In this document: in pieces, positions 26,178 to 35,229 of the stretch
How positions within the stretch are numbered: the first letter of the stretch is position 1
How the letters are laid out: each line of letters begins with the position of its first letter
NCBI GenBank assembly: GCA_964646615.1
Contig: CAZYEV010000027.1
Span: 107,184 to 171,183 of the forward strand
From: M3007 sp964646615
GTDB taxonomy: Bacteria; Bacteroidota; Bacteroidia; Chitinophagales; Saprospiraceae
Length of the DNA: 64,000 nucleotides
Direction of reading: 5' to 3'
Notes under the pieces: model-generated
Databases searched by the model: none
What the model was told of the DNA's origin: nothing
Seen by the model: only the letters and a program-made list of their open reading frames with translations
Made by a program: the position numbers and the translations under genes

Positions 26178-27080
26178 ATGAACCTATGGGGCATTGATTT
26201 GGGCGGCACCAAGATAGAAGGTATTGTATTGGAAAGCCGCGAAAACCCGCGCGTACTGGCGCGCCATCGCATCCCCACAGAGGCCCGACAAGGCTATGCG
26301 CACATCCTCGACCAGGTGGCGGCGCTGGTGCAAGAACTTTCCCGAATGACCGGCCTCCGCCCCGAGCGCCTGGGGCTGGGCCATCCGGGCACGCTCGACC
26401 CTCGGACGGGTGTAGTGAAAAACGCTAACACGACAGCGCTCATTGGCAAGCCTTTCGACCGGGACCTACAACAACGGCTGGGCATTCCGGTTCGCCTGTC
26501 CAACGACGCCAACTGCTTTGCCGTGGCCGAAGCCCTCATGGGTGCCGTGCCTGAGGTGTTGCCACGGGCCGAGGTAGTCTTCGGCGTCATCATGGGCACC
26601 GGCGTTGGCGGCGGCATCGTCGTGCGCGGGCAAGTCATCCACGGCCGGCAGGGCATCGCCGGTGAATGGGGGCACAATTTCCTCGACGCCGAGGGCGGCC
26701 CATGCTACTGCGGCAAAGTCGGCTGTGTGGAGACGCTCCTCTCCGGCCCAGCCTTAGAGCGGTTTTATCGGGAAAAAACCGGCGAAGAGCAGCGCCTGCC
26801 TGACATCGCTGCACGCGCTGAGGCCGGAACGGACGCTGCCGCAACGGAGACCATCAGCCGGCTCATCCACTACTTTGGTAAAGCCATTGCCGTCGTCATC
26901 AACATCCTCGACCCCGACGCCATCGTGCTGGGCGGCGGCGTGGGCAACATCGAGCGCCTCTATTCCGATGGCGTGGCCGAAGCCGGCAAACATCTCTTCA
27001 ACCCCCGCATAGACACCGTTTTCCTCAAGCCCAAACTGGGCGATAGCGCAGGCGTTTTTGGCGCCGCGCTGCTGTTCTGA
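26178..27080 (+). CDS. ROK family sugar kinase
   Basis: A 300-residue sugar kinase of the ASKHA fold. It has N-terminal LWGIDLGGTKIEGIVLE (phosphate-1 loop), the ROK signature region GVIMGTGVGGGIVVRG, and the zinc motif CxCGxxGCxE (CYCGKVGCVE, about residues 178-187). The C-terminal adenosine loop is IVLGGGVGNIERLY. ROK kinases phosphorylate glucose, fructose or N-acetyl-hexosamines; the exact sugar cannot be read, but GlcNAc would link it to the NagB-PIG-L enzyme. The ATG at 26178 directly precedes the glycine-rich loop. Single gene. Confidence 0.88.
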   Translation: MNLWGIDLGGTKIEGIVLESRENPRVLARHRIPTEARQGYAHILDQVAALVQELSRMTGLRPERLGLGHPGTLDPRTGVVKNANTTALIGKPFDRDLQQRLGIPVRLSNDANCFAVAEALMGAVPEVLPRAEVVFGVIMGTGVGGGIVVRGQVIHGRQGIAGEWGHNFLDAEGGPCYCGKVGCVETLLSGPALERFYREKTGEEQRLPDIAARAEAGTDAAATETISRLIHYFGKAIAVVINILDPDAIVLGGGVGNIERLYSDGVAEAGKHLFNPRIDTVFLKPKLGDSAGVFGAALLF

Positions 27081-27173
27081 GTCATTTTTTTTCAAAATAA
27101 AAGACCGCCCGCCAGCCAGGATGCGTTTTGTGTCGGCACATCATTTGTTTTCACTCGAACATTTCAAAACACT

Positions 27174-27884
27174 ATGAAGCATACGCTCATCTTCTGCCTG
27201 TTGATGGCCTCTGGGGTTGCGCTGCGAGCGCAAGCCGAAGTCAAATTGCCCTATAAGCCCGCTAACCCCGACCCGGCACCGGCGCCCGTGATGCACAGCG
27301 CACCCGGAAGCCCGGCGCCAGCCACCACACGCGCTGCCTCCGCAGCACCCGCTACGAGCAACATCAGCGAGCAAGACGCCGCCGCCCGACGCGCTGCCGC
27401 CTTAGCCAAAGTGCAAGGCAAACAAACGCCTCCACCCGCCCCGGTGGCCGGCCCTATGGCCGTGGATGCGCGCTCGGTAGCCCCTGTAACGTACTCCACT
27501 TCTACCGTGGCGCCGCCAGAGCCCGACCCGTCCACCACCGTTACCGTCAATGGACTCCATGTGCAACGCACGGTGCGCCCGGGCCGCGGGCAGGTGGGCA
27601 ACGAGCTGTTCACCCCCGTGAGCGAGCTGCACTACGTGCAATTCGCCGTTTATTGCAAAGATACCCCCGTGGACAAAGCGCCCGCCATCGAGGGGCTGTA
27701 CCTGCTGTGGCACCCGGGCAGCACCTGCCCCGGCGGCGCTAAAGGCGCCAGCTACATCGTCAAAGGCTACACCACGCCCGAAGAGGCCAAAGCCGCCGTG
27801 GCTGCCTTCAAAGCCAAAGGCGTCGAATGCTGGTACAACCCGGCCCTCACAGGAGCAGAGGTGGAAATTATTGGCGTGCGCTGA
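27174..27884 (+). CDS. Secreted Ala/Pro-rich protein with SPOR-like C-terminus
   Basis: A 236-residue protein. The signal peptide ends LRAQA. A low-complexity linker rich in Ala, Pro and Thr covers residues ~25-120, suited to spanning the periplasm or the wall. The last 85 residues (YVQFAVYCKD... and later SYIVKGYTTPEEAKAAVAAF then KGVECWYNPAL) look like a SPOR-type fold that can bind denuded peptidoglycan. That resemblance is weak and is my inference. A terminator follows 22 bp after the stop. Confidence 0.6.
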   Translation: MKHTLIFCLLMASGVALRAQAEVKLPYKPANPDPAPAPVMHSAPGSPAPATTRAASAAPATSNISEQDAAARRAAALAKVQGKQTPPPAPVAGPMAVDARSVAPVTYSTSTVAPPEPDPSTTVTVNGLHVQRTVRPGRGQVGNELFTPVSELHYVQFAVYCKDTPVDKAPAIEGLYLLWHPGSTCPGGAKGASYIVKGYTTPEEAKAAVAAFKAKGVECWYNPALTGAEVEIIGVR

Positions 27885-27905
27885 GCCGACTCGTCCGCCC
27901 CCGGT

Positions 27906-27939
27906 AAAAGGCGTCTCTCCCTTCGGAGCGACGCCTTTT
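27906..27939 (+). terminator. Intrinsic terminator
   Basis: AAAAGGCGTC (27906-27915) pairs with GACGCCTTTT (27930-27939), with an inner CTCC/GGAG stem. The T tract is short, which weakens it slightly. Confidence 0.65.
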
Positions 27940-28016
27940 GCGTAAACCTCCACCACCATCGCCTTCAAACCCAGGCTTTCGTTTTCAGTCCCGCGAAGTA
28001 ACCCGACTTTTGCTGC

Positions 28017-30545
28017 ATGAAGGACAAAAAGCCGGCTAAAACACCTGCGCCACCCGCCATCGTTCCGCTGAGCGAAGCGGATATCCGCCTGCGCTACGAG
28101 GATGTCTATGAGGAGGTACGCCCCGACGAGGTGGTGGCGGTGCGCTGGAAGGAGGGGGCCTACGAATTTGCCTGTCGCAACGGTGTCTGTCTGCGTGTAC
28201 AGGTGATGGCACCCGATACTCTACGGCTACGCTACAGCCCGGACGGCTTTTTTCAACCCGATTTTTCCTACGCCCTGGCGCCCGCGCCGCCGGCCCAAAA
28301 GGTAACGGCCACGCTGAGCGAAACGGCTAACGAGTACGTACTGGCCACCTCAGTGCTCCAGCTGGCCCTGACAAAAAGTGGAGCACTGGCGCGTTTCTAC
28401 GATGCTGACGACCGCCTGCTCAACGAAGACGCCGCCGAGTTCGTTGCTCGACGCAGCGTGCTCAAGGGCTGGCACCTGCTCAAAATCACCAAAAAATGCC
28501 AGCGCAGAGAGGCTTTCTACGGGTTGGGCGACAAGACCTACGGCACCAACCTGTGCGGCAGGACGCTCGAAAACTGGTGTACCGACGCCTTTGCCTTCGG
28601 ACCCGACACCGACCCGCTCTACCGGGCCATACCTTTCTATTATGGCATCCACCACGGGCTGGCGTACGGCATTTTCTTAGACAACACCTTCCGCACGCAC
28701 TTTGACTTTGATAGCAAGAGCAAGGGCGTGGTCTCGTTCTGGGCCGAAGGCGGCGAGCTGGACTACTACTTCTTTCACGGCCAGACACCTGCTGATGTGG
28801 CGCGCGCCTACGCCCGCCTGACGGGACGGCCCGAGTTACCGCCATTGTGGGCGCTGGGCTACCACCAGTGCCGCTGGAGCTACTACCCACACAGCCGTGT
28901 ACTGGAGGTGGCCGACACCTTCCGGGCATTGCGCATCCCGTGCGATGCTATTTACTTAGACATTGACTACATGGACGGTTTCCGGTGCTTCACCTGGAAC
29001 CGCGAGCACTTCCCCGACCCTCAAGGCCTCATAGAAGCCCTGCGCGAACGCGGCTTCCAGACGGTGGTCATGATAGACCCGGGCATCAAGGAAGACCCGA
29101 ACTACGCTGTCTATCGCGAGGGCGCGGAAAAAGGGATGTTCGTGCGCTCGCCCGATGGGGCGCTGGCTAAAGGCCCCGTGTGGCCAGGCTTTTGCGCCTT
29201 CCCGGATTTCTCCGACCCCCAGGTGCGCGAATGGTGGGGCGATCTGCACCGGGTATTTTACATCGAACTGGGTGTCAGCGGCTTCTGGAACGACATGAAC
29301 GAGCCGGCAGTCTTTCACGTGCAGAGCAAGACACTGCCCGACGATGCCCTGCACCGCTTCGAGGGCCAATGGGCCACGCACCGGCAGCTGCACAATGTGT
29401 ATGGCCTGCTCATGACCCGCGCCTCGTGGGAGGGCATGCGCCGCCTGCGCCCCGAAAAGCGCCCCTTCTTGCTCACGCGCGCCACTTTCAGCGGTGGGCA
29501 GCGCTACGCCGCCGTCTGGACAGGAGACAACAGCTCCACGTGGGAGCACTTGGCCTTAGCCAACGTGCAGTGCCAGCGACTGAGTGCATCGGGCTTTTCG
29601 TTCTGCGGCTCCGACATTGGCGGCTTTACCGGCGCACCCGATGGCGAGCTATTTGTCCGCTGGCTCCAATTGGGCGCCTTTCACCCCCTGATGCGCGTGC
29701 ACAGCATGGGCCAGCACCTGGCCGGCGACACTGCCATCGAAGACGAAGCCCAACTGACCGACCCAGCCCTGCACACCACTGACCAGGAACCGTGGTCGTT
29801 CGGCGACCGCTGGACACCCCTGGCCCAAAAGGCCATCGAACTGCGCTACGCCTTATTGCCTTACCTCTATACCGCCCTGTGGAAAAACAGCCAGGACGGC
29901 ACACCCGTACTTCAGCACGCCGCCTTTGCCGACCCCAATGACCCTAAACTGCGCGACCTGGAACGCGACTTCCTCTGCGGCGACCACCTGTGGGTCAGCC
30001 CGGTGGTGCAACCCAAAGTGCAAAGGCAACTGGTTTACCTGCCCAAAGGGCAATGGTATTATTTTTGGAATGGCCAACCTGCCTCGGGCGAACTCTTCGT
30101 CAACGTCATGCCAGAACAGATACCGTTTTTCGTCAGAGCAGGCGCCGTCTTGCCCACCTATCCCATCCTGCAGCACGTCGGCGAAAGAGCCAGCATGGAG
30201 GAACTGACACTATACGTCTATTACCACAACGCCGCCGAAGCCGTCGTCAGCCAGCTGTACGAAGATGCTGGCGAAGGCTATGGCTACCAACAGGGCGAAT
30301 TTTGCCTGCGCACCTGGACTACCTTTGCTAACCAACAATCTTTTTACCTTCGCCAACACATAGACGGCAAATGGCCCGTTCCTTATCAAAAAATAAAAAT
30401 TTTCCTGGTCGGATTTCCCACATTTTTGCAAAAATGCCTTGTTGACGGCGCCGAAATGCCGCTGCGGGAGATTCGCCTGCATAATCGCACCCTCTATCAA
30501 TTCGTCCTCTCACCCGATTTTCAAAACGTCGAATGGCGCGCATAG
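28017..30545 (+). CDS. Glycoside hydrolase family 31 (alpha-glucosidase-like)
   Basis: An 842-residue GH31 enzyme. The N-terminal beta domain precedes the TIM barrel. WALGYHQCRWSYY (residues 278-290) and IYLDIDYMDGFRCFTW (312-327) line the sugar pocket. The nucleophile is Asp426 in FWNDMNEPAVF (423-433) and the acid/base is Asp504 in WTGDNSSTWEHL. A proximal beta domain follows. It cleaves terminal alpha-glucosides or alpha-xylosides; no signal peptide is seen, so it is probably cytosolic. It overlaps the histidine kinase gene by 13 bp, an unusual partner. Confidence 0.93.
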   Translation: MKDKKPAKTPAPPAIVPLSEADIRLRYEDVYEEVRPDEVVAVRWKEGAYEFACRNGVCLRVQVMAPDTLRLRYSPDGFFQPDFSYALAPAPPAQKVTATLSETANEYVLATSVLQLALTKSGALARFYDADDRLLNEDAAEFVARRSVLKGWHLLKITKKCQRREAFYGLGDKTYGTNLCGRTLENWCTDAFAFGPDTDPLYRAIPFYYGIHHGLAYGIFLDNTFRTHFDFDSKSKGVVSFWAEGGELDYYFFHGQTPADVARAYARLTGRPELPPLWALGYHQCRWSYYPHSRVLEVADTFRALRIPCDAIYLDIDYMDGFRCFTWNREHFPDPQGLIEALRERGFQTVVMIDPGIKEDPNYAVYREGAEKGMFVRSPDGALAKGPVWPGFCAFPDFSDPQVREWWGDLHRVFYIELGVSGFWNDMNEPAVFHVQSKTLPDDALHRFEGQWATHRQLHNVYGLLMTRASWEGMRRLRPEKRPFLLTRATFSGGQRYAAVWTGDNSSTWEHLALANVQCQRLSASGFSFCGSDIGGFTGAPDGELFVRWLQLGAFHPLMRVHSMGQHLAGDTAIEDEAQLTDPALHTTDQEPWSFGDRWTPLAQKAIELRYALLPYLYTALWKNSQDGTPVLQHAAFADPNDPKLRDLERDFLCGDHLWVSPVVQPKVQRQLVYLPKGQWYYFWNGQPASGELFVNVMPEQIPFFVRAGAVLPTYPILQHVGERASMEELTLYVYYHNAAEAVVSQLYEDAGEGYGYQQGEFCLRTWTTFANQQSFYLRQHIDGKWPVPYQKIKIFLVGFPTFLQKCLVDGAEMPLREIRLHNRTLYQFVLSPDFQNVEWRA

Positions 30546-31567
30546 ACTGGCTCCGCATCGGCTACCACATCAGCTTCTGGGTAGTCTATCTCATCCTCAA
30601 TACCTGGTTAGGCAGCTTTTACAACCGCATTGATTTCAAGGAAGCCTTCATCAACGAGGCCTCCGTCATACCCGTCAAGCTGCTGCTGACCTATTTCGTT
30701 TTTTACCGCGTTATCCCGCTCTACTTAGACCGCGATAAGGTGTGGAAACTCGTGGGCCTGACGGCTGCGGCCTTTATCGTGGCCATTCTGCTGTATCGGA
30801 TGACGACAGAATGGATCCTCTTTCCCATCACGCAGCCGGAGCGCAATGTGCCTTTCTTCAGCTGGAAAGGCATGTACCTCATTGCCTTTGACCTGTTCAT
30901 CACGGTGGCCGCAGCGACGACCATCAAGATGATCCGCGTGCATTACAAGAGCTTAGAGTTCGAGCGGGAGCTGATGCAGGAAAAACTGCAGTCCGAACTC
31001 AACTTCCTGCGCGCACAGATGAACCCGCACTTCCTGTTCAACACGCTGAACAACCTCTACGGCCTGGCGCGCAAAAAATCGGACCACACCGCCGATGCTA
31101 TTCTGATGCTGTCCAAGATCATGCGCTTCATGCTCTACGACTGCCGCGCCCCGCGCATCGCCGTGGCCGATGAAGCCAAAGTCATTCGGGACTACATCGA
31201 ACTGGAAAAACTGCGCTACAACGAGCGCCTCAAGGTGCACTATGAGGAACACATCGAGCCTCCCGGTGGCTTCATTGCGCCCCTGCTGCTGCTGCCCTTC
31301 GTGGAGAACAGCTTCAAGCACGGCGCTGGCGGCACCACCGGAACGGTGGAAATATCCGTGCGCCTGCACCTGCACGACAATGCCCTCGAATTTGAGGTGC
31401 GCAACACGGTGGACGCCGACGCCCCGCCGCCTCGCGCCGAAGGCATCGGGCTGAAGAACGTGCGCCGCCAGCTGGAGCTGCTCTACCCCAACCGCCACGA
31501 ACTCTACACCGGGCGCGAAAACGGTATCTTCCGCGCACATTTGAAAGTGCAGCTGGAAGACAGGTAG
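30533..31567 (+). CDS. LytS/YpdA-type sensor histidine kinase
   Basis: A 344-residue kinase with four membrane helices in the first 135 residues and no extended periplasmic sensor. A short coiled linker leads to the His_kinase domain: phospho-acceptor His166 in QMNPHFLFNTLNNLY, N-box LLLPFVENSFKHG (Asn259) and G-box GIGLKNVRRQLELLYP. Such kinases normally pair with a LytTR response regulator, but none lies next to it. The gene starts inside the GH31 gene. A 244-bp spacer with no visible gene leads to the ECF sigma factor. Confidence 0.9.
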   Translation: MARIDWLRIGYHISFWVVYLILNTWLGSFYNRIDFKEAFINEASVIPVKLLLTYFVFYRVIPLYLDRDKVWKLVGLTAAAFIVAILLYRMTTEWILFPITQPERNVPFFSWKGMYLIAFDLFITVAAATTIKMIRVHYKSLEFERELMQEKLQSELNFLRAQMNPHFLFNTLNNLYGLARKKSDHTADAILMLSKIMRFMLYDCRAPRIAVADEAKVIRDYIELEKLRYNERLKVHYEEHIEPPGGFIAPLLLLPFVENSFKHGAGGTTGTVEISVRLHLHDNALEFEVRNTVDADAPPPRAEGIGLKNVRRQLELLYPNRHELYTGRENGIFRAHLKVQLEDR

Positions 31568-31811
31568 GCCAAAAGCCAACCCTTTGCAAAACATTTCTCG
31601 CCCTATTCGTTATACCTGGCGCATCGCGGCCCCGAACGGCGAGCAGTACCGCAGCGCTTCCTTCGCGGGGCAAACACCGCCGCGGTACCCTGCCCGGCTT
31701 CGGCGTCTGCCGCAGCGCTCAAAAACGGCTGTGGAGCCTCATTTTTCAAAAAAAATACGCCCACAGGCAACCCGAGCAACACTTCGACCACCCATTCAGC
31801 ATCCGTTCAAC

Positions 31812-32357
31812 ATGCAACAACTGACCGACCAGGAATTAGTGCAAGGCGTATTAAACGGAAGTCCTGCCCATCAGACGGCGCTGTATCAGAAATTTAGCGT
31901 CCCGATGTTCCGGGTAGTTCTTCGCTTTGCACGAGACCGGGCCGAGGCGGAAGACATGCTCCAGGACGGCTTCATCCGCGTATTCCGAGACATGGCACAA
32001 TTTCGAGGCGAAGGCGCCTTGGGCGGTTGGATCCGGCGCATCATGGTCAACACGGCGCTCAGTCACCTGCGCAAACAGCGCGACTTTTTGCGCGACACAC
32101 CCGACTATACGCCGTTCGAGAACCTGCTGCGCACCGAAGAGGACTTTGCCGCCAACCTCGACGCTGAAACGCTGCTCAAATACTTGCAGCGCCTGCCCCC
32201 TGGATATCGCGCGGTATTTAATCTGTACGTCATCGAAGGATTGAGCCACGAAGAGATTGCCGAGCAGCTCGGCATCTCCATCGGAACCAGCAAAAGCCAG
32301 CTGTTCAAAGCGCGCGAATACCTCAAGCGCATCGTGGACAAATCGTTCATCACCTGA
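31812..32357 (+). CDS. ECF-type RNA polymerase sigma factor
   Basis: A 181-residue sigma-70 family protein. Region 2 (residues ~25-95) has VVLRFARDRAEAEDMLQDGF and FRGEGALGGWIRRIMVNTAL. Region 4 (residues ~115-178) has RLPPGYRAVFNLYVIEGLSH and the helix-turn-helix EEIAEQLGISIGTSKSQLFK. The ATG at 31812 gives a normal ECF N-terminus; upstream in-frame sequence is not coding. The following gene is a good candidate for its membrane anti-sigma factor. Confidence 0.92.
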   Translation: MQQLTDQELVQGVLNGSPAHQTALYQKFSVPMFRVVLRFARDRAEAEDMLQDGFIRVFRDMAQFRGEGALGGWIRRIMVNTALSHLRKQRDFLRDTPDYTPFENLLRTEEDFAANLDAETLLKYLQRLPPGYRAVFNLYVIEGLSHEEIAEQLGISIGTSKSQLFKAREYLKRIVDKSFIT

Positions 32358-32398
32358 AAATCGCACGCCACGCCGGCCTGCTCTGCTCATGCTGAATT

Positions 32399-33022
32399 AT
32401 GGAAGATAACCAAGAGCTCACCCACCTCGATGCGCTGTTCCGCCAGGCATTCGAGGATTTGCCCGACACCCCCTCGCCGTCCGGTTGGGATACCCCCTCA
32501 CCGCGCGTGTGGGAAGGCGTCCGCACCCACTTGCAAGCGTCGCCTCGCGCTGGCGGATGGTCTCTCACCGCATTACTCCTGGCCGGCACAGCCTTCGTAG
32601 CCTTGCTGGCCGGGCTGTACTGGGCCTTCTTGAGGCCCACACCATCGCCCGAGACACCTGGCACTGCAAGCGTCCGCCGCGACGACACACCGACCGAGCG
32701 CATGGAAACTGCTCCGGCGCCAGAGGTGGCGGCTCCCTCCGAACAGACCGCCTCATCAGCCCCAGCGCGTACACCGCAAATCCGCAAGAACGCCCCCAAC
32801 GCCGACCACCGCGCCGAACCACCGCTGCCCAGCAGCGCACCCCTACCCGGCAGCGCACCCGCTCCTAACACTACCATCTGGCGCGAAGTGCAAGCCCTGC
32901 GGCAGGCACGCTGGGCACAGCCACTCCAACCACTGCCGCCCGCCCGAATGGACGCCCAACAGCGGGCCTACCCACCCGACATCCGCAACTTGCTGCCCCC
33001 TGACAGTCGCAAGCCCGAATAA
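32399..33022 (+). CDS. Probable membrane anti-sigma factor
   Basis: A 207-residue protein starting 41 bp after the sigma gene. The acidic cytosolic N-terminus (residues 1-50, with LDALFRQAFEDLPDTPSPSG and WEGVR) matches the sigma-binding segment seen in Bacteroidota anti-sigma proteins. A single membrane helix follows (about residues 54-78), then a long Pro/Ala/Ser-rich periplasmic region with no clear domain. The assignment rests on layout and position. A terminator follows. Confidence 0.65.
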   Translation: MEDNQELTHLDALFRQAFEDLPDTPSPSGWDTPSPRVWEGVRTHLQASPRAGGWSLTALLLAGTAFVALLAGLYWAFLRPTPSPETPGTASVRRDDTPTERMETAPAPEVAAPSEQTASSAPARTPQIRKNAPNADHRAEPPLPSSAPLPGSAPAPNTTIWREVQALRQARWAQPLQPLPPARMDAQQRAYPPDIRNLLPPDSRKPE

Positions 33023-33074
33023 AGGGCATACCCCCTCCCAACGACTTTTTAGCAGTAATGACCAATCAAATAAG

Positions 33075-33105
33075 GCCCGGTGGTGTAAGACTACCGGGCT
33101 TTTTT
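33075..33105 (+). terminator. Intrinsic terminator of the sigma/anti-sigma operon
   Basis: GCCCGGT (33075-33081) pairs with ACCGGGC (33093-33099), followed by a T6 tract. Confidence 0.85.
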
Positions 33106-33466
33106 GCGCCCTATTTTGACGGCTATTCAGCTTTCGGGCCAAATGCGCTGGAAACCAGATCTTTATACACATGTCTTACGTCATTGGTGAAGCGCTCCCT
33201 CGCCGTGGTCTGGCGCATGCCTGATGTGGGCCTGCTGCGGCAGCGCCGGCCATGGAGGAAGAAATTCTTGTAAGATTCGACGATGAATGGCTGCTTTTCT
33301 AACCAAATCGCCTATCCTTGCGCCCAGGAGTTTTCGAGCCCTGTCTGTGTTTAGGTTTGGCAGGTCAGAACTACGCGCCTTCTTTGGTTTTTAGTCATAT
33401 CAGAGGCATTATTCACCTATCTGAAGTCTATCACAAAGCATTGATCATTAAATAGCAACACTCATC
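33106..33466. other. 361-bp spacer, left flank of an AT-richer island
   Basis: No convincing gene is visible on either strand. Base composition moves from the usual GC-rich DNA to A/T-richer DNA after about 33280. A partial promoter-like TATCCTTG occurs near 33313. I see no terminal repeats or integrase remnants. Confidence 0.4.
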
Positions 33467-34408
33467 ATGAGACAAACCATTTTAGGAGCAGGTGGTGCCA
33501 TAGGCATTGAACTTGCAAAAACATTACCGGCATATACTTCGAGCATCAGGCTTGTAGGCCGTAATCCAAGAAAAATAAACGCAACAGATGAGTTATTCAA
33601 AGCCGATCTCTCAGACCGCGAGCAGGTTGCAAAAGCCGTTGAAGGCAGTGAGATCGTTTATCTGACGGTAGGTATTGACTACGACACAAAACTGTGGCAA
33701 AGAGTCTGGCCTCCCCTCATCAGAAATGTCATAGATGCCTGCATTCAGCATAACGCCAGGCTGGTCTTCTTTGACAACGTGTATGCTATTGGCGGCGACA
33801 ACGTAAAACACATTACAGAGCATTCGCCCATAAGCCCAACAAGCAAAAAGGGAGAGGTGAGGGCAGAAGTAGACCGACTCATTCTCGACAGTATCGAGAA
33901 AGGAAAAATCAATGCGATCATCGCTCGTTCTGCAGACTTCTTCGGCACAGTAAAAGACAAAAGTCTGCTGATGAATATGGTGTACGACAACTTAGCAAAA
34001 GGCAAAAAAGCGCAGTGGTTCTGTGATGCCAAAGTTGTTCATAGCATAAGCTATGTTCCCGATCTGGGTAAAGGAACGGCACTTCTCGGAAACACGAAAG
34101 ACGCATACAATCAAATATGGAATCTGCCCACAGACCCTCAAAAAATCACTGGCGAAGAATGGATAAACCTGTTTGCAGAAGAAATGCAGACAAGCAATAA
34201 ATACCAGGTCTTGCCAGGCTGGGGCATTAAGGCACTCGGACTATTTATCCCTATTCTGAGAGAGATGTATGAGATGCGCTACCAGTACGATAGAGATTAT
34301 TACTTTGATAGCTCAAAGTTTAACCGGTACTTTAATTACACGCCAACAACAAATGCAGATGCAGTTAAGCAAACGGTTGCTGAGTTGAAAAGGAATGCGG
34401 CTGCTTAA
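33467..34408 (+). CDS. NAD-dependent epimerase/dehydratase-like protein
   Basis: A 313-residue Rossmann-fold protein. It begins MRQTILGAGGAIGIELAKTL, an NAD(P)-binding glycine motif at residues 7-13. VYLTVGIDYD and RLVFFDNVYAIGGDN (the Tyr-containing region) follow, then IIARSADFFGTV, as in atypical SDR/NmrA-like epimerases. The substrate is unknown. Codons are clearly A/T-richer (many AAA, AAT, ATA) than those of neighbours, pointing to recent transfer. It is a single gene with no neighbour in functional relation. Confidence 0.82.
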   Translation: MRQTILGAGGAIGIELAKTLPAYTSSIRLVGRNPRKINATDELFKADLSDREQVAKAVEGSEIVYLTVGIDYDTKLWQRVWPPLIRNVIDACIQHNARLVFFDNVYAIGGDNVKHITEHSPISPTSKKGEVRAEVDRLILDSIEKGKINAIIARSADFFGTVKDKSLLMNMVYDNLAKGKKAQWFCDAKVVHSISYVPDLGKGTALLGNTKDAYNQIWNLPTDPQKITGEEWINLFAEEMQTSNKYQVLPGWGIKALGLFIPILREMYEMRYQYDRDYYFDSSKFNRYFNYTPTTNADAVKQTVAELKRNAAA

Positions 34409-34518
34409 CCGAGACGTACTGCGGCGAAGTTTCGTACAAATTTGAAAAGTTTACGCCTCTCAAGCTTTTAGGGCGGTAAGCGAGAGGGCGTCAGGAGCAC
34501 TTCAATGGTATCATAGAA

Positions 34519-34554
34519 AAGGCGCCCGTTAACTTGCGGTGCGCCTTATTTTTG
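34519..34554 (+). terminator. Intrinsic terminator at the right edge of the island
   Basis: AAGGCGC (34519-34525) pairs with GCGCCTT (34541-34547), then a T-rich tract. It lies 110 bp after the epimerase gene and separates the island from the next gene. Confidence 0.65.
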
Positions 34555-34632
34555 CTTTACGCGGCGGCGAATAAAAAAACCTTCATCGCCACTTCTGGGG
34601 ATGTACCTTTCCCCACTTTTTTTGCCTTTCGC

Positions 34633-35184
34633 ATGCGTGGAGTTGTGGCCATAGGTTTACTGGGAGTATTGCTCAGTCCATTCGCGGGTACGCAGGTGTG
34701 GCACGGCTGGGAGCGCTATCAGGTGCGCCAGCGCGTACGAGCGCAGCTGGTAGCCGGGCTGCCCGACTCGGCATTGGTGTGTCTGCGTTTCTCGGCCCGT
34801 GAGGCGCGCACGCTTTTGCGTTGGGAGCGCGACGACGAGTTCGTGCTCGACGGCCAATGGTACGACGTGGTGCGCCAGGCCCAACACGGCGACTCGGTAC
34901 TGCTCTGGTGCCTGCTCGACCACGCCGAGACAAAGTTAGAGGAGGCTCTGCAGCAGCAAGTTACCGAGGCACTGGCCCACCACTCGCCGCTGCGCGATAC
35001 ACTTCAGCGTCTGTGGCGCTTCTTTTGGGAGCTTTTTTGGGAAAAAACCGAGTCAATGCCAATGGCAGGCACCTTCTGGGCAAAACAAACACCGGATGTG
35101 TCGCAAAAGCGAAACCATGCTCAGGCGCACCACAGCCCGCCTTCGCCACCGCCCGAAAGCAAGGCGGCCTTTAGAACGTGCTAA
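34633..35184 (+). CDS. Hypothetical membrane-anchored protein upstream of TonB receptor
   Basis: A 183-residue protein with an N-terminal membrane helix (residues 3-19). A charged region follows, with FVLDGQWYDVVRQAQHGDSV and LLWCLLDHAETKLEEAL, and a His/Pro-rich C-terminal tail (NHAQAHHSPPSPPPE). Small proteins with this 'YDVV...CLLDHAE' pattern occur, as far as I recall, next to TonB-dependent receptors for metals or heme in Bacteroidota. I cannot confirm this here. The start is uncertain: the ATG at 34633 puts the membrane helix first. The receptor gene starts 45 bp after its stop. Confidence 0.6.
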   Translation: MRGVVAIGLLGVLLSPFAGTQVWHGWERYQVRQRVRAQLVAGLPDSALVCLRFSAREARTLLRWERDDEFVLDGQWYDVVRQAQHGDSVLLWCLLDHAETKLEEALQQQVTEALAHHSPLRDTLQRLWRFFWELFWEKTESMPMAGTFWAKQTPDVSQKRNHAQAHHSPPSPPPESKAAFRTC

Positions 35185-35229
35185 AGGCACCGCCCTCCTG
35201 GCGTTTCCCATCACTTTTTAACCAAAAAA

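Noticed and set aside
33058..33273. 71-codon frame across the sigma-operon terminator
   Set aside because: It runs through the terminator hairpin and T tract and shows no family resemblance.
34547..34554. TATTTTTG as a promoter box for the gene at 34633
   Set aside because: It is the T tract of the terminator hairpin at 34519-34547, so the match is more likely incidental.
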